Source of the DNA: Ceratopteris richardii
Lineage: Eukaryota > Streptophyta > Polypodiopsida > Polypodiales > Pteridaceae
Assembly: GCA_020310875.1 (NCBI GenBank)
Contig: CM035417.1
Location: forward strand, 107,804,104 to 107,868,103
Direction of reading: 5' to 3'
DNA length: 64,000 bases
Below are positions 48,567 to 62,765 of the stretch, piece by piece; within the stretch, counting starts at the first letter, position 1, and the number at the start of each line of letters is the position of its first letter. Under the pieces are notes generated by a model. The model saw only the letters and a list, made by a program, of their open reading frames with translations. It did not search any database and was not told the origin of the DNA. A program made the translations under genes and the position numbers.

Positions 48567-50403
48567 TGATCGGAGCAGATCCCAATTCTGGGAAAAATTG
48601 GAGATGACTAATCAAGGTGAAGTTTGGGGGGGCGATGCATCAGATTTATGATGGAGAGATGAATGTTGAACGGAGCTTCTGAGCGAGATTCAAAGTCAAT
48701 GTTATTAGGTGCTGAGGAGGTATATCGTGGTGCGGCGCTAAGGCTTTGATCATCAGAAGAGCACTGGCGGATTGGTGGTGATAAGAGAGAGGTTGCTGAT
48801 TGAAGGGGATGGGAGTGCATCCATCATTTTCTGAAGCCGATTCTAGTAACAACAGGCTATCTGAATCTGTGCGCTATCATCTCATTGATCCAATGAAGGT
48901 TTTTTTCTATCTTAATCTGGTATAGATCATGCATCGAGTCTAACGTCGATGGCGGAGGTCAACCTTATTGAAAATATACGGCACAGTTTGCTAACGAGGA
49001 TGGTCTGAGAGCCAATGACAGAAAAGAAGCTGATGGTTGTCCGTGTTATTCAAGCTACCATCGCTCATATTCAAGATAGTTGTTTTGTATGATGCGCTGA
49101 CACTGTACTAAATTAAATCTGGAGTTTTAATCACTTAGCCATGTCTTTAATTGACTCTGTCACTCTGAAGCATCCACGCTGGATAAATTTCTGACTATTT
49201 AACGCCAAATCCATGTTAATTCTGCAACTTGTTTTACTGCGCTCTAATATTTTTACAGGACCTTAACGAATGCTAGAAGCTGTACACTTGTTGTTATGAC
49301 ATATCAATCGTTGTCTAAGGATCAAAGTATAGATTCGTAATTCTGACCACAACACCGTTCTGTTTAAATATGATCTTAACTTTTCTGATCATGATTGGAA
49401 ATAAGATATGATTCAACAGTGCCTTCGCTATACTACACACAGAATACAGAAACTCAAGTTGTACAATTAGTACGAGGTTGATTCATATTTAATATATTCC
49501 ATTCAGTGTTGTAAATCTGAATTGGTCGAGCACTTATTTTGTCTTTGCGAACGTCACTTCCGTGATCATACTTCTGTAAGAACTTGACTTGTAAGAACTT
49601 GACTTGCAGGGAATATATCAGCTTACTATAAATAAAAAATGAAAAGGTATCGAGAGTTAAGACGCATAATTCACAACCAATCTGACACTTTTTGATGGGA
49701 AAAATTTCCAAAGTTTATCTGATTCGTTTTAACCTATGCATAACGATTCTGAAATGATCTATGTAGAAAAGGAAGCTCTGATCGTTGTACAGATAACATA
49801 TATCCTGCTTCTGGTATAAGATAAATATAAAATCAATGTAAAGAAAACATAACTGATGTGAGATCGATTTATATTGATGAACTGCTGCGCTTAGTTACTA
49901 TATCATATTCGATATAAGAAACGATTTATAATTTATTACCAGATGTGCACTAAAGGTGTTTGTTACATGATTCGATGAATTGTCCTTGTATATATATTTT
50001 ATGTTGAAGACTAATAGATAAGTTGGATTTTGATCGTGTTGCGCACAAATCTATGTGAATCAAGCTCTAGAAGAATTAAACGTTTTGTCTTTGAAGGGAA
50101 ATAGACGCATAGACGATGTTGAATTAATGTTATGAAATTGAGGTTTTTTATCAACTTGAAATCATGTGTGATAGGAAACCATGTGTCATGGTACATTGAA
50201 TGTGAACTAATATTATAAATGATGAATGTGTTAAGACTCATTTATGAATGTTAAAAAATGAAGTTGAAATCCATATAAGGAATTCGTTTGCAAGTGAATT
50301 GCTCACTCTCAGTCTTCACTGCACATGAGTTTGCTAAGCACCCCGCGTGCGCCGTATTATCGGCGGTCGCCCTGATCCACCGACCGTCGCTTCCGTCTGG
50401 ACA
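48567..50403 (+). repeat. long LTR, copy 1 (about 1.84 kb)
   Basis: Runs from TGATCGGAGCAGAT to ..CTTCCGTCTGGACA and matches 54470-56305 along its whole length, with about 40 differences by eye (about 2%). No coding region. It is followed not by the primer site but by a CA-rich minisatellite. Confidence 0.75.
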
Positions 50404-50663
50404 CACATCACATCATACACGCGCACACACACATATCACATACACACATACATCACATCATACACGCGCACACACACATATCACATACACACATACACAC
50501 CTCATACACCCACACATACACACATCACATACATCACATCATACACGTGCACACACACATATCACATACACACATACATCACATCATACACGCGCACACA
50601 CACATATCACATACACACATACACACCTCATACACCTGCACATACACACATCACATACACACA
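50404..50663. repeat. CA-rich minisatellite with CATCACATCATACACGCGC units
   Basis: Units of about 60 bp (ACGCGCACACACACATATCA + CATACACACATACA..) in about four copies, with a higher-order period near 130 bp. His/Thr-rich open frames on plus are translation of it. Counterpart of the GT tract at 61042-61440. Confidence 0.8.
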
Positions 50664-51977
50664 CTGCTGCAAGGACCCAGACCAAGCCATGCAATAGGCA
50701 TGGGCATGCTTCCAGCCGGACAATCAACATCAAGATCATCAAACACAGCAGTACATGATGGCTTAATATCCCGAGCACTAGGAGGGTCTAATGAGAAAGA
50801 AGGAAAAACAGAAGAAAGTAAAGAGCAGGAGAAAGTACCTGCAAAGAAACATTATGAGAAACTTGAGCTCAACACTCATTTAAATACATACACAAGTCAT
50901 TTCTAAACCACTCTTTTTAGTTTTAACTTTTAATCTACAACCACACTTTAATCTCCTTACTTCCACCACACTTTCGAGTTTAACTTTTCTACTTTAATTA
51001 CACTTAATTTCTACTCCTCTCTTTTCATCTTCACTAATTCTCTCCACTCTTTCTCTTAACCAACTTTTTTCACTTTAAGTGCATCTTCTATTGAGACCAC
51101 TCCTTAAATCTCTTTAGTTACACAACTTATATAAGCCATTCTTTTTCCTAGCACTCATATAGTCCACTAGTTATTTATCCATTTAATTAATCATTTTAAT
51201 CTAATTAGCCTACATTTCTTATTTAAATAAATCAATTAATTTAAGCTTAGTTTAAGGGTTTAATTAATTAGAACCTTAGTATTTAAATAAACATATTTAA
51301 TTAAAGTAATTTTTAATGACATAGTTTAATGTTTAATACATAAATATGTAATTTAGATATTAATGTTTTTGAATAACATCTATGTTAACTCTTTAAATAT
51401 AGTAAATCCTAGAAAACCTATTGGAAACCCATAAACCCCCCTGGGTTAGACCATTAAAATCCTTCTGAACCCTAGCTTTAACCCATTATAAATCATCTAA
51501 ACCCTTAACATTAACCAAATCTTATAAACAACACATGAATTCAAGAAACCCTAAGCTGAATACCCATAATTCTTGAATGTAAAAATAGGAAATTCTCATT
51601 AAATGAGTAATTAGGGTAAACCCTAACATGAACATATGTCCTGCTTCATCCTTCATACCTGAAAACACTTTCAAAATAGTTAATCCAATTAACACAACTG
51701 ATCAACAGTGATATAAAAGAGGTTTAGAATTCACCAATAAATATTTTAATTTTTCGGGTCATCAATTGGAAGATGCAAATCTTCCCGACATCCACCGCCA
51801 CCAAACCTGCACATCGTCCCGATGGGCCAACTTGCAGATTAAGGGAAGCAGCATTTTCAATGATTATCCTAAAATTAAATCATAGAACAACATCAATTCT
51901 TTTTTAAATATATTTAATCTTATCAAATTTTAAATCTTTTCAACATGCACATGAAGTTTATTTCAATTACATCTGGC
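50664..51977 (+). repeat. inverted-repeat arm 1 (about 1.3 kb)
   Basis: Reverse complement of 59736-61041. Near the outer end both arms share GGCATGGGCATGCTTCCAGC, and at the inner end both share TTCAATTACATCTGGC, where similarity stops at 51977. AT-rich, no gene. The identity is high, with scattered differences. Confidence 0.8.
51803..51836 (+). promoter_or_regulatory. 34-bp conserved motif, copy 2
   Basis: Same core as at 16493 (CATCGTCCCGATGGGCCAAC), one base different in the right end (CTTGCA). Confidence 0.6.
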
Positions 51978-53569
51978 AATGAAAACATATTAAAGTATAA
52001 AGGTAAACTATTAACCTTTTCAGTCAACAAACATTAGTTTACATTTTATCCATTTATAAACTATGTAAAGATTAGTATAAAACAGAATTCATTTTCATTC
52101 ATTCAAATGCAGGTTTCGTCATATATATGCATTCACATATGGGCAATCAAGCATGCCAAAGAAATCTACTAAATCTACTTGGACAGACAACCGCCTTGTA
52201 TGCCCAATTTTAATCCCTAGATGTGTTTTTTCACAACTAGTTTTCTTCATATAAATATGATGTAAACTTCATATTGATAATAAATGTAAATACCTTTTTG
52301 GGGTGGAAGAAGGTATAACTTCCATGTCAATATTCTTTTTTTTTTTTTTGCTACTTTTTTGTTTTAAAGGGGAAAGGCTTAACCCCTTAATCCGAGCTAA
52401 GGATCTAGCTGCATGGACAAGAAAGATCTAGGTTTTCACAGACATGTATCATGCAACAATATGCTCCTACATATATACAACTACTTTCGTTATCTAAATG
52501 AACTACAAATCCTTCTATTTTTAACAAATCTCACTTAATCTATAAATGTAGAAATATAAATTATGTCTATTTTCCTAATATGGTTAAATAGAGTCCTTTA
52601 TAAATTAATATTCTTCATTCCAGTTTTTATCAATTAGTTTTATATGAATGCAAATAAAATACGTAAAACAAAATTTTAAGACAAAGAAAAATACGACCTA
52701 AAATCAATTTTATCTTCAATCTGCTTCATCTTCAATCTGCTCTCTTTAAATTCATCAGAACTTTTGGCATAACATCTTCAATTGCTTTGATCAATGCATC
52801 TTCAGAACTTGTAATCACTTATAAAATAGAAGCTACAAAACAAGTAATCTTCATTATCATTTATCTTGCAAATATAAATTCATATATTCTATCATATTCA
52901 TCTTCATCATGTCACAAATTTCATCATAAGAAATTCATAGTGGTTATAATTATCATAAATAGTGCATTCTTAATTTTTTTAAATAGGTTTTTCAACCTAT
53001 GAAACAAAGTTCATAAAATTTAGGAAGAATCAAAATGTTCAAAGTTTTTAACTTGTATCTTTATAAATGAGCATCATTTTTTTTATATCAATGAAAAATT
53101 CATATCTAGATTATAAAAGTTCCTCTTACTCATCATATGGTATATCAATAAAATCATCCTCATATTGTAATATTTTTTTCATGTTCTTCATATTTATCAT
53201 GATCATATTTATATCATATATATTTCTTTCTTTTAAAAGTATATCATCATAATTGTTGTAAACAAAGATCATTTTGTGCAAAATATTCATCATAATAATA
53301 TTCTTCATAATTGTTCTACATAATAGATTTCTTCTTATTTGTGAAAGAAAAAAAAATCATAAATTTATCATAAGTTTAGGAAATGACAAGCATATTGATC
53401 AAAATCATTTGCAAGCATAATTACCAACATGTTTTTGTTTAATTTGAAACAACTTTGTGTTTTCATATTTTAGAATTCTTTTGATTAAACAAATCGTAAT
53501 GTAAACTTAATCATACGTTTGTAATTAGCTTTTCAAACATTAAAACTAAACAATTTAGGTATATGTTTC
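51978..53569. other. AT-rich DNA, no gene recognised
   Basis: Long AT-rich stretch with a T run at 52335-52351 and many CATCAT/TCATAA words at 52850-53330. The Ile/Ser/Tyr-rich open frames are compositional. GTAAAGATTAGTATAAA at about 52065 recalls TATAAAGATTAGTACAAA at 16632, so this may correspond to gypsy A's 3' region. Confidence 0.4.
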
Positions 53570-53809
53570 TCAATTTTTATTCAAATTTGAGAGTTCATAA
53601 TGAAGAATTCCTTCTAAATTCCTAAACTCGTGATCAAATTGAGTATCTATTGACTTAAGACTTGCATTAAAATCAGATACTACTGTAGTTAAGATTGAAA
53701 GAAACGAGTTTAAGGACTCAAAATTGGAATTAAGCTTTAAATCTATAGATGAAATTAATCGTGCTTCCATATCATGCAGAAGATTCTCTACATTAGATCT
53801 CATTTTCAT
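53570..53809 (-). CDS. 79-aa coiled-coil-like open frame, unrecognised
   Basis: MKMRSNVENLLHDMEARLIS.. continues with regularly spaced Leu/Ile/Phe that suggest a helical coiled coil, and ends ELSNLNKN. Its ATG overlaps the stop of the upstream frame (ATGA at 53806-53809). I know no homologue. It could be a second exon or part of a captured host gene. Confidence 0.3.
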   Translation of the reverse strand: MKMRSNVENLLHDMEARLISSIDLKLNSNFESLNSFLSILTTVVSDFNASLKSIDTQFDHEFRNLEGILHYELSNLNKN

Positions 53810-54141
53810 TTAATTATGTGCAAGCAAAAAGAATCCAAATATAAATACCTGGAATCTGAATCGAAGAAGAGGCTTAAAGAGTGACTTGTGTATAAGTTTA
53901 TACAATTTTTAATAGAATCAAAATCTAATACATCAGTTGCTAATGGATGCATGCGCATACATGATATCGACAGGTTGGATTGAAGAAGCTTCTTCATCCG
54001 TGGGAGCAGTGGCTTTGTCTTTGACTCCTTGCACTCTTCTAGGTGTTGAGGGCTGTTCCCTAGGGAACTGAGCGCCTCCACGAAGAGTGGCAAGTAGCTA
54101 TCCTCATCTCGCCACCCCTTTTCATCGACATTAGAAGCCAT
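53806..54141 (-). CDS. 111-aa open frame, possible captured host-gene fragment
   Basis: Starts MASNVDEKGWRDEDSYLPLF (54141) and continues VEALSSLGNSPQHLEECKES. The composition is balanced and unlike the neighbouring AT-rich DNA, which suggests a real exon. Upstream on the same strand lie a CT-rich leader with (CT)n (54321-54350) and a 27-bp tandem pair (54213-54266), as in a 5' UTR. If translation began further upstream, that pair would encode SSLFFTDLVSSLFFTDL. I do not recognise the protein. It lies 330 bp from the long LTR. Confidence 0.4.
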   Translation of the reverse strand: MASNVDEKGWRDEDSYLPLFVEALSSLGNSPQHLEECKESKTKPLLPRMKKLLQSNLSISCMRMHPLATDVLDFDSIKNCINLYTSHSLSLFFDSDSRYLYLDSFCLHIIK

Positions 54142-54212
54142 CTTGGATTTCTGTCCGTTGCCACCACCCAGTGTCACGAACCTGAGGCAAAAGAGGGGCC
54201 AAAAATTACGAA

Positions 54213-54266
54213 GATCTGTAAAAAAGAGGGACGATACGAGATCTGTAAAGAAGAGGGACGATACGA
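54213..54266. repeat. 27-bp tandem pair
   Basis: GATCTGTAAAAAAGAGGGAC + GATACGA, twice, one mismatch; in the leader of the minus-strand open frame. Confidence 0.85.
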
Positions 54267-54317
54267 AGGAGAGGGTGGATTGACAAAAAATAAACAAAAC
54301 AACACAACGCGGAAAGA

Positions 54318-54320
<3 letters not shown>

Positions 54321-54350
<30 letters not shown>
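54321..54350. repeat. (AG)n microsatellite
   Basis: 15 AG units without interruption. Confidence 0.95.
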
Positions 54351-54353
<3 letters not shown>

Positions 54354-54469
54354 AGGAGAAATTGAAGGCTGCTTCGAAAGGTAGTCAATTGGAAGCCAAC
54401 AAGAAGGCTATGTCTATTCAATGCAAGGTATGTATGCAGACGTTCATGTGTACCACAAATGAAGTGAAG

Positions 54470-56305
54470 TGTCGGGAGCAGATTCCAATTCTGGGAAAAA
54501 TTGGAGATGGCTAATCAAGGAGAAGTTTGGGGGGGCGATGCATCCGATTTATGATGGAGAGATGAATGTTGAATGGATCTTCTGAGCGAGATTCAAAGTC
54601 AATGTTATTAGGTGCTGAGGAGGTATATCGTGGTGCGGCACTAAGGCTTTGATCATCAGAAGAGCACTGGCGGATTGGTGGTGATAAGAGAGAGGTTGCT
54701 GATTGAAGGGGACGGGAGTGCATCCATCGTTTTCTGAAGCCGATTCTAGTAACAACAGGCTATCTGAATCTGTGCGCTATCATCTCATTGATCCAATGAA
54801 GGTTTTTTTCTATCTTAATCTGGTATAGATCATGCATCGAGTCTAACGTCGATGGCGGAGGTCAACCTTATTGAAAATATACGGCACAATTTGCTGACGA
54901 GGATGGTCTGAGAGCCAATGACAGAAAAGAAGCTGATGGTTGTCCGTGTTATTCAAGCTACCATCGCTCATATTCAAGTTAGTTGTTCTGTATGATGCGC
55001 TGACACTGTACTAAATTAAATCTGGAGTTTTAATCACTTAGCCATGTCTTTAATTGACTCTGTCACTCTCAAGCATCCATGCTGGATAAATTTCTGACTA
55101 TTTAACGCCAAATCCATGTTAATTTTGCAACTTGTTTTACTGCGCTCTAATATTTTTACAGGACCTTAACAAACGCTAGAAGCTGTACACTTTATGTTAT
55201 GACATATCAATCGTTGTCTAAGGATCAAAGTATAGATTCGTAATTCTGACCACAACACCGTTATGTTTAAATATGATCTTAACTTTTCTGATCATGATTG
55301 GAAATAAGATATGATTCAACACTGCCTTCGCTATACTGCACACAGAATACAGAAACTCAAGTTGTACAATTAGTACGAGGTTGATTCATATTTAATATAT
55401 TCCATTCAGTGTTGTAAATCTGAATTGGTCGAGCACTTATTTTGTCTTTGCGAACATCACTTCCGTGATCATACTTCTGTAAGAACTTGACTTGTAAGAA
55501 CTTGACTTGCAGGGAATATCTCAGCTTACTATAAATAAAAAATGAAAAGGTATCGAGAGTTAAGACGCATAATTCACAACCAATCTGACACTTTTTGATG
55601 GGAAAAATTGCCAAAGTTTATCTGATTCGTTTTAACCTATGCATAACGATTCTGAAATGATCTATGTAGAAAAGGAAGCTTTGATTGTTGTACAGATAAC
55701 ATATATCCTGCTTCTGGTATAAGATAAATATAAAATCAATGTAAAGAAAACATAACTGATGTGAGATCGATTTAAATTGATGAACTGCTGTGCTTAGTTA
55801 CTATATCATATTCGATATAAGAAACGATTTATAATTTATTACCAGATGTGCACTAAAGGTGTTTGTTACATGATTTGATGAATTGTCCTTGTATATATAT
55901 TTTATGTTGAAGACTAATAGATAAGTTGGATTTTGATCGTGTTGCACACAAATCTATGTGAATCAAGCTCTAGAAGAATTAAACGTTTTGTCTTTGAAGG
56001 GCAATAGACTCATAGACGATGTTGAATTAATGTTATGAAATTGAGGTTTTTATCAACTTGAAATCATGTGTGATATGAAACCATGTATCATGGTACATTG
56101 AATGTGAACTAATATTATAAATGATGAATGTGTTAAGACTCATTTATGAATGTTAAAAAATGAAGTTGAAATCCATATAAGGAATTCGTTTGCAAGTGAA
56201 TTGCTCACTCTCAGTCTTCACTGCACCTGAGTTTGCTAAGCACCCCGCGTGCGCCGTATTATCGGCGGTCGCCCTGATCCACCGAACGTCGCTTCCACTC
56301 TGACA
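54470..56305 (+). repeat. long LTR, copy 2 (about 1.84 kb)
   Basis: TGTCGGGAGCAGATTCC.. to ..CTTCCACTCTGACA, matching 48567-50403 at about 98% by eye. The termini TGTC..GACA are inverted. Unlike copy 1 it is followed directly by a primer-site-like sequence, so it reads as a 5' LTR on the plus strand. If the two were a pair from one element, the divergence would indicate a fairly recent insertion. Confidence 0.75.
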
Positions 56306-56328
56306 TTTGGTGAACCCGGCGTGATGAC
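56306..56328 (+). other. primer-site-like sequence of the long-LTR family
   Basis: TTTGGTGAACCCGGCGTGA directly after the LTR. After this the sequence turns into the reverse complement of a small-protein unit (head-to-head junction). Confidence 0.55.
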
Positions 56329-56420
56329 TCAGGCTTATGAAAATAAGGGTTCTAATGACAAAACAATTTAAATTACCTATTTCTATGACTGAAACTAAGG
56401 TCTTTAAATAGTTTAAATAG

Positions 56421-56633
56421 CTATGGACCGTAAGGATGGGCAGCCTCGTACCTAGCAACAGCTTCCTGATATGAGATTAAAACTAGTGACTCTTCCGTTA
56501 CGCGTTCCATCATGGGTTCTTCTACTAAACTATCAGGTAAGCTAGAGGTTTCTGGTCTGTCTAGAGTTGGCGGAACATTTTCTATATTTTCAATAGTACT
56601 GTGCTCAGACTCGTGAACTAACTTAGAAGACAT
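56421..56633 (-). CDS. small acidic protein, 'PYGP' family (70 aa)
   Basis: I chose the ATG giving MSSKLVHESEHS, because it lines up with MSKNLAST in the 13.4 kb copy. The protein continues TIENIENVPPTLDRPETSSL and ends VTEESLVLISYQEAVARYEA + AHPYGP. It is acidic, has no signal or membrane segment, and its C-terminal third is probably helical. On the same strand an acceptor-like boundary (TTCTGCAG/AAACATTG type) lies about 230 bp upstream. Near-identical copies are at 58.9, 59.3 and 63.5 kb. It is carried by a long-LTR relic; function unknown. Confidence 0.5.
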   Translation of the reverse strand: MSSKLVHESEHSTIENIENVPPTLDRPETSSLPDSLVEEPMMERVTEESLVLISYQEAVARYEAAHPYGP

Positions 56634-57350
56634 CAAAGAAAGTAATGAGAAACAATATTGTTGCAAAACTGCTTGAATAAATTAATTGAAATGCTAATGG
56701 TTCAAATCAATAATTCTAATACAAATGGAAGGTCTAAATAAAGGGATGAATGTCTAAACAATTGGATAGCTGACTAATTGGAAAATAAGATTTAAATGAA
56801 TCTTCAATCTTGCTGCTTCTCTTTACTTCACTTCAATAGCTTGAATTCATCAATGTTTCTGCAAAAAAACATTAGCATATTAGTAATATTACAAAAAATT
56901 AATAAGAAACATAAACTTACATTATCATACACATGCATATACTAATTAAAAAATTCACATACTAGTATGCATACATTCACATCATGTTCATTCATTCACT
57001 TACTCACACATATGCACATACATGCTTACTATCCATACACACACTCATGCTAGTATATGCTAATACATGCTCAAATATCCCCATAATCATATACTATTAT
57101 GCATATGTACTCATGTACAATCATTTCATGAACAGTCATCATCACTCATTACTATACTCTAACATAATTCAATATTTATATGTATACTCACATGCATAGA
57201 TGTATATGTCTTCATGCATAAGCTAAACACCTAATAATAACTAAATAAAATTCAAACCAAATACATTTAATTACTTTTAATTATTCATTAATCTAAAACA
57301 ACCAAATAAATAAAATAAAATTAACATTATATAAACCCAATCACTCTCTT
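56634..57350. repeat. leader plus CATGCA/CATAC-rich tract
   Basis: Reverse complement of 62.77-63.45 kb and, more loosely, 58.03-58.86 kb. It contains many CATGCA, GCATAC and ACATGC words between about 56930 and 57220. Confidence 0.65.
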
Positions 57351-58023
<673 letters not shown>

Positions 58024-58025
<2 letters not shown>

Positions 58026-58893
58026 AAATTGTTAAGTTAATTTAGTTATCTTATTGCATAATTTATTTTTAGGTATTTAATGTGTTAATTATTATGGAGT
58101 AATACTTAGAGAATATGAAAACATTAATTGGCTTAGCTAGTTACTTATGAATGCATGAGTTAGAAGTATATATGAGATATACCTACATTTATTATAATTA
58201 TTTAGTGAGTTTGTATTCATAATAGAGCTCATGGATGTGTTTGTATGCATACATCTAAGTGCTAATATGCATATGATTTTGTATTAAAAGTATGTTTTCA
58301 AAAGTGCAAGTGTGTATGTGCATATTCATGTGAGGTAATGAATGTGTGTATGCATGTTAGTTCATATTAATTCTACATTTGCATGATTATATGTATTCAA
58401 AAGAAGTGATGTATATGTATTTAGAAGTGTGTGTAATGTAAGCATGCATGTGTGCTAGTATGTGAGTGTATTAGCATATATTAGTATATTTGTAAGCATG
58501 CATGTAAAGTTCATTAGTATGCATGAGGAATGTATGCATTAGAGTGCATGTGAATGCTTTAACGTATGCATGAACATATGCATGTGTATGAAAATATTGT
58601 GTGAATTATATTTTATGTTTCTTATTAATTTTTTGTAATATTACTAATATGATAATGTTTCTTTGCAGAAACATTGATGAATTCAAGCTATTGAAGTGAA
58701 GTAAAGAGAAGCAGCAAGATTGAAGATTCATTTAAATCTTATTTTACAATTAGTCAGCTATCCAATTGTTTAGACATTCATCCCTTTATTTAGACCTTCC
58801 ATTTGTATTAGAATTATTGATTTGAACCATTAGCATTTCAATTAATTTATTCAAGCAGTTTTGCAACAATATTGTTTCTCATTACTTTCTTTG
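58024..58893. repeat. TGCATG-rich tract and leader, plus orientation
   Basis: GCATGCATG, TGTATGC and TTAGTATGCATG words occur to about 58600. Then TTTCTTTGCAG at about 58658-58668, an acceptor-like site, and 225 bp of leader to the small-protein ATG at 58894. Confidence 0.6.
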
Positions 58894-59091
58894 ATGTCTT
58901 CTAAGTTAGTTCACGAGTCTGAGCACAGTACTATTGAAAATATAGAAAATGTTCCGCCAACTCTAGACAGACCAGAAACCTCTAGCTTACTTGATAGTTT
59001 AGTAGAAGAAACCATGATGGAACGCATAACGGAAGAGTCACTTCTCTCTCCTCTCTCTCTCTCTCTCTCCTTCTCTGTCTGCGCGCCGTAA
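58894..59091 (+). pseudogene. PYGP-family copy, 3' part lost
   Basis: Starts MSSKLVHESEHST like the other copies. The family's C-terminal block is not present: the sequence passes into CT-rich filler derived from the GA/CT satellite unit and then into an inverted primer site. Confidence 0.6.
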
Positions 59092-59100
59092 CGGAAGAGT

Positions 59101-59205
59101 CACGTCGGGTTCACCAAATGTCGGGTCGTGAGAGATGCTCGGATGGTGGATCAAGTCATCCGCCTAAATCGTTCGGCACACGCGGGGTGTCTGCAGCAAA
59201 CTCAG
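59101..59205 (-). repeat. inverted primer site and LTR 3' end
   Basis: On the minus strand: ..CGACCCGACA (LTR end, 59119) followed by TTTGGTGAACCCGACGTG (59118-59101). The LTR end carries AACGATTTAGGCGGATGACT and CACCATCCGAGCATCTCTCA, a variant related to the 56.26 kb end (shared GAGTTTGCT and CCGCGTG). It faces the plus-strand LTR at 56305. Confidence 0.65.
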
Positions 59206-59293
59206 GCTTATGAAAATAAGGGTTCTAATGACAAAACAATTTATATTACCTATTTCTATGACTGAAACTAAGGTCTTTAAATAGTTTAAATAG

Positions 59294-59506
59294 CTATGAA
59301 CCGTAAGGACGGGCAGCCTCGTACCTAGCAACAGCTTCCTGATATGAGATTAAAACTAGTGACTCTTCCGTTACGCGTTCCATCATGGTTTCTTCTACTA
59401 AACTATCAAGTAAGCTAAAGGTTTCTAGTCTGTCTAGAGTTGGCGGAACATTTTCTATATTTTCAATAGTACTGTGCTCAGACTCGTGAACTAACTTAGA
59501 AGACAT
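59294..59506 (-). CDS. small acidic protein, 'PYGP' family (70 aa), inside the LTR
   Basis: Almost the same protein as at 56421-56633, ending ARPYGS in place of AHPYGP. It is in the same sense as the LTR whose 3' terminus is at 59119, about 175 bp from it, so this copy is LTR-encoded. Start chosen at MSSKL as in the other copies. Its leader ends at 59736, where the 1.3-kb inverted arm begins directly. Confidence 0.5.
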   Translation of the reverse strand: MSSKLVHESEHSTIENIENVPPTLDRLETFSLLDSLVEETMMERVTEESLVLISYQEAVARYEAARPYGS

Positions 59507-59735
59507 CAAAGAAAGTAATGAGAAACAATATTGTTGCAAAACTGCTTGAATAAATTAATTGAAATGTTAATGGTTCAAATCAATAATTCTAATACAAATG
59601 GAAGGTCTAAATAAAGGGATGAATGTCTAAACAATTGGATAGCTGACTAATTGGAAAATAAGATTTAAATGAATCTTCAATCTTGCTGCTTCTCTTTACT
59701 TCACTTCAATAGCTTGAATTCATCAATGTTTCTGC

Positions 59736-61041
59736 GCCAGATGTAATTGAAATAAACTTCATGTGCATGTTGAAAAGATTTAAAATTTGATAAGATTAAA
59801 TATATTTAAGAAAGAATTGATGCTGTTCTTTGATTTAATTTCAGGATAATCATTGAGAATGCTGCTTCCCTTAATCTGCAAGTTGGCCCATCGGGACGAT
59901 GTGCAGGTTTGGAAGCGGTGCATGTCGGGGAGATTTGCATCTTCCAATTGATGACCCGAAAAATTAAAATATTTATTGGTGAATTCTAAACCTCTTTTAT
60001 ATCACTGTTGATCAGTTGTGTTAATTGGATTAACTATTTTGAAAGTGTTTTCAGGTATGAAGGATGAAGCAGGACATATGTTCATGTTAGGGTTTACCCT
60101 AATTACTCATTTAATGAGAATTTCCTATTTTTACATTCAAGAATTATGGGTATTCAGCCTAGGGTTTCTTGAATTCATGTGTTGTTTATAAGATTTGGTT
60201 AATGTTAAGGGTTTAGATGATTTTAATGGGTTAAAGCTAGGGTTCAGAAGGACTTTAATGGTCTAACCCAAGGGGGTTTATGGGTTTCCAATAGGTTTTC
60301 TAGGGTTTTACTATATTTAAAAGGTTAACATAGATGTTATTCAAAAATATTAATATCTAAATTACATATTTATTAAACATTAAAATTATGTCATTAAAAA
60401 TTACTTTAATTAAATATGTGTATTTAAATACAAAGGTTCTAATTAATTAAACCCTTAAACTAAGTTTAAATTAATTGATTTATTTAGATAAGAAATATAG
60501 GCTAATTAGATTAAAATGATTAATTAAATAAATAACTAGTGGACTATATGAGTGCTAGAAAAAAGAATGGCTTATATAAGTTGTGTAACTAAAGAGATTT
60601 AAGGAGTGGTCTCAATAGAAGATGCACTTAAAGTGAAAAAAGTTGGTTAAGAGAAAGAGTGGAGAGAATTAGTGAAGATGAAAAGAAAGGAGTAGAAATT
60701 AAGTGTAATTAAAGTAGAAAAGTTAAACTAGAAAGTGTGGTGGAAGTAAGGAGATTAAAGTGTGGTTGTAGATTAAAAGTTAAAACTAAAAAGAGTGGTT
60801 TAGAAATGACTTGTGTATGTATTTATATGACTGTTGAGCTCAAGTTTCTCCTAATGTTTTTTTGCAAGTACTTTCTCCTGCTCTTTACTTTCTTCTCTTT
60901 TTTCCTTCTTTCTCAATAGACCCTCCTTGTGCTCGGGTTATTAAGCCATCATGTACTGCTGTGTACGATGATCTTGATGTTGATTGTCCGGCTGGAAGCA
61001 TGCCCATGCCTATTCCATGGCTTGGTCTTGGTCCCTGCAGC
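59736..61041 (-). repeat. inverted-repeat arm 2 (about 1.3 kb)
   Basis: Reverse complement of 50664-51977. Similarity begins exactly at the small-protein leader end (TTCTGC/GCCAGATGTAATTG) and ends in the GT tract. No gene. Confidence 0.8.
59877..59910 (-). promoter_or_regulatory. 34-bp conserved motif, copy 3
   Basis: Reverse complement of the motif at 51803-51836, in the inverted arm. Confidence 0.6.
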
Positions 61042-61440
61042 ATTGCGCGTATATATGTGATGTGTGTATGTGTATGTGATGTGTGTGTGTGTGTGTGATG
61101 TGTGAGTGATGTATGTGTGTGTGTGTGTGAAGTGTATGTGTGTGTGCGAAGTTTATGTATGTGTGTGTGTGAAGTGTGTGTATGTGATATATGTGTGTGT
61201 GTGATGTGTGTGTATGTGATGTGATGTATGTGTGTGTGTGAAGTGTATGTGTGTGTGCGAAGTGTATGTGTGTGTGACGTGTGTGTGTGTGTGTGATGTG
61301 TGAGTGTGTATGTGATGTGTGTGTGTGTGTGTGTATGTGATGTGTGTGTGTGTATGTGATGTGTGTGTGTGTATGTGATGTGTGTATGTGTATGTGATGT
61401 GTGTATGTGCACGTGTGTGTGTGTGTGATGTATGTGTGTG
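61042..61440. repeat. GT-rich minisatellite
   Basis: (GT)n broken by GATGTGTGTATGTGATGT and GAAGTGTATGTGTG words at roughly 20-40 bp spacing; counterpart of 50404-50663 but rearranged. Confidence 0.85.
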
Positions 61441-62765
<1,325 letters not shown>

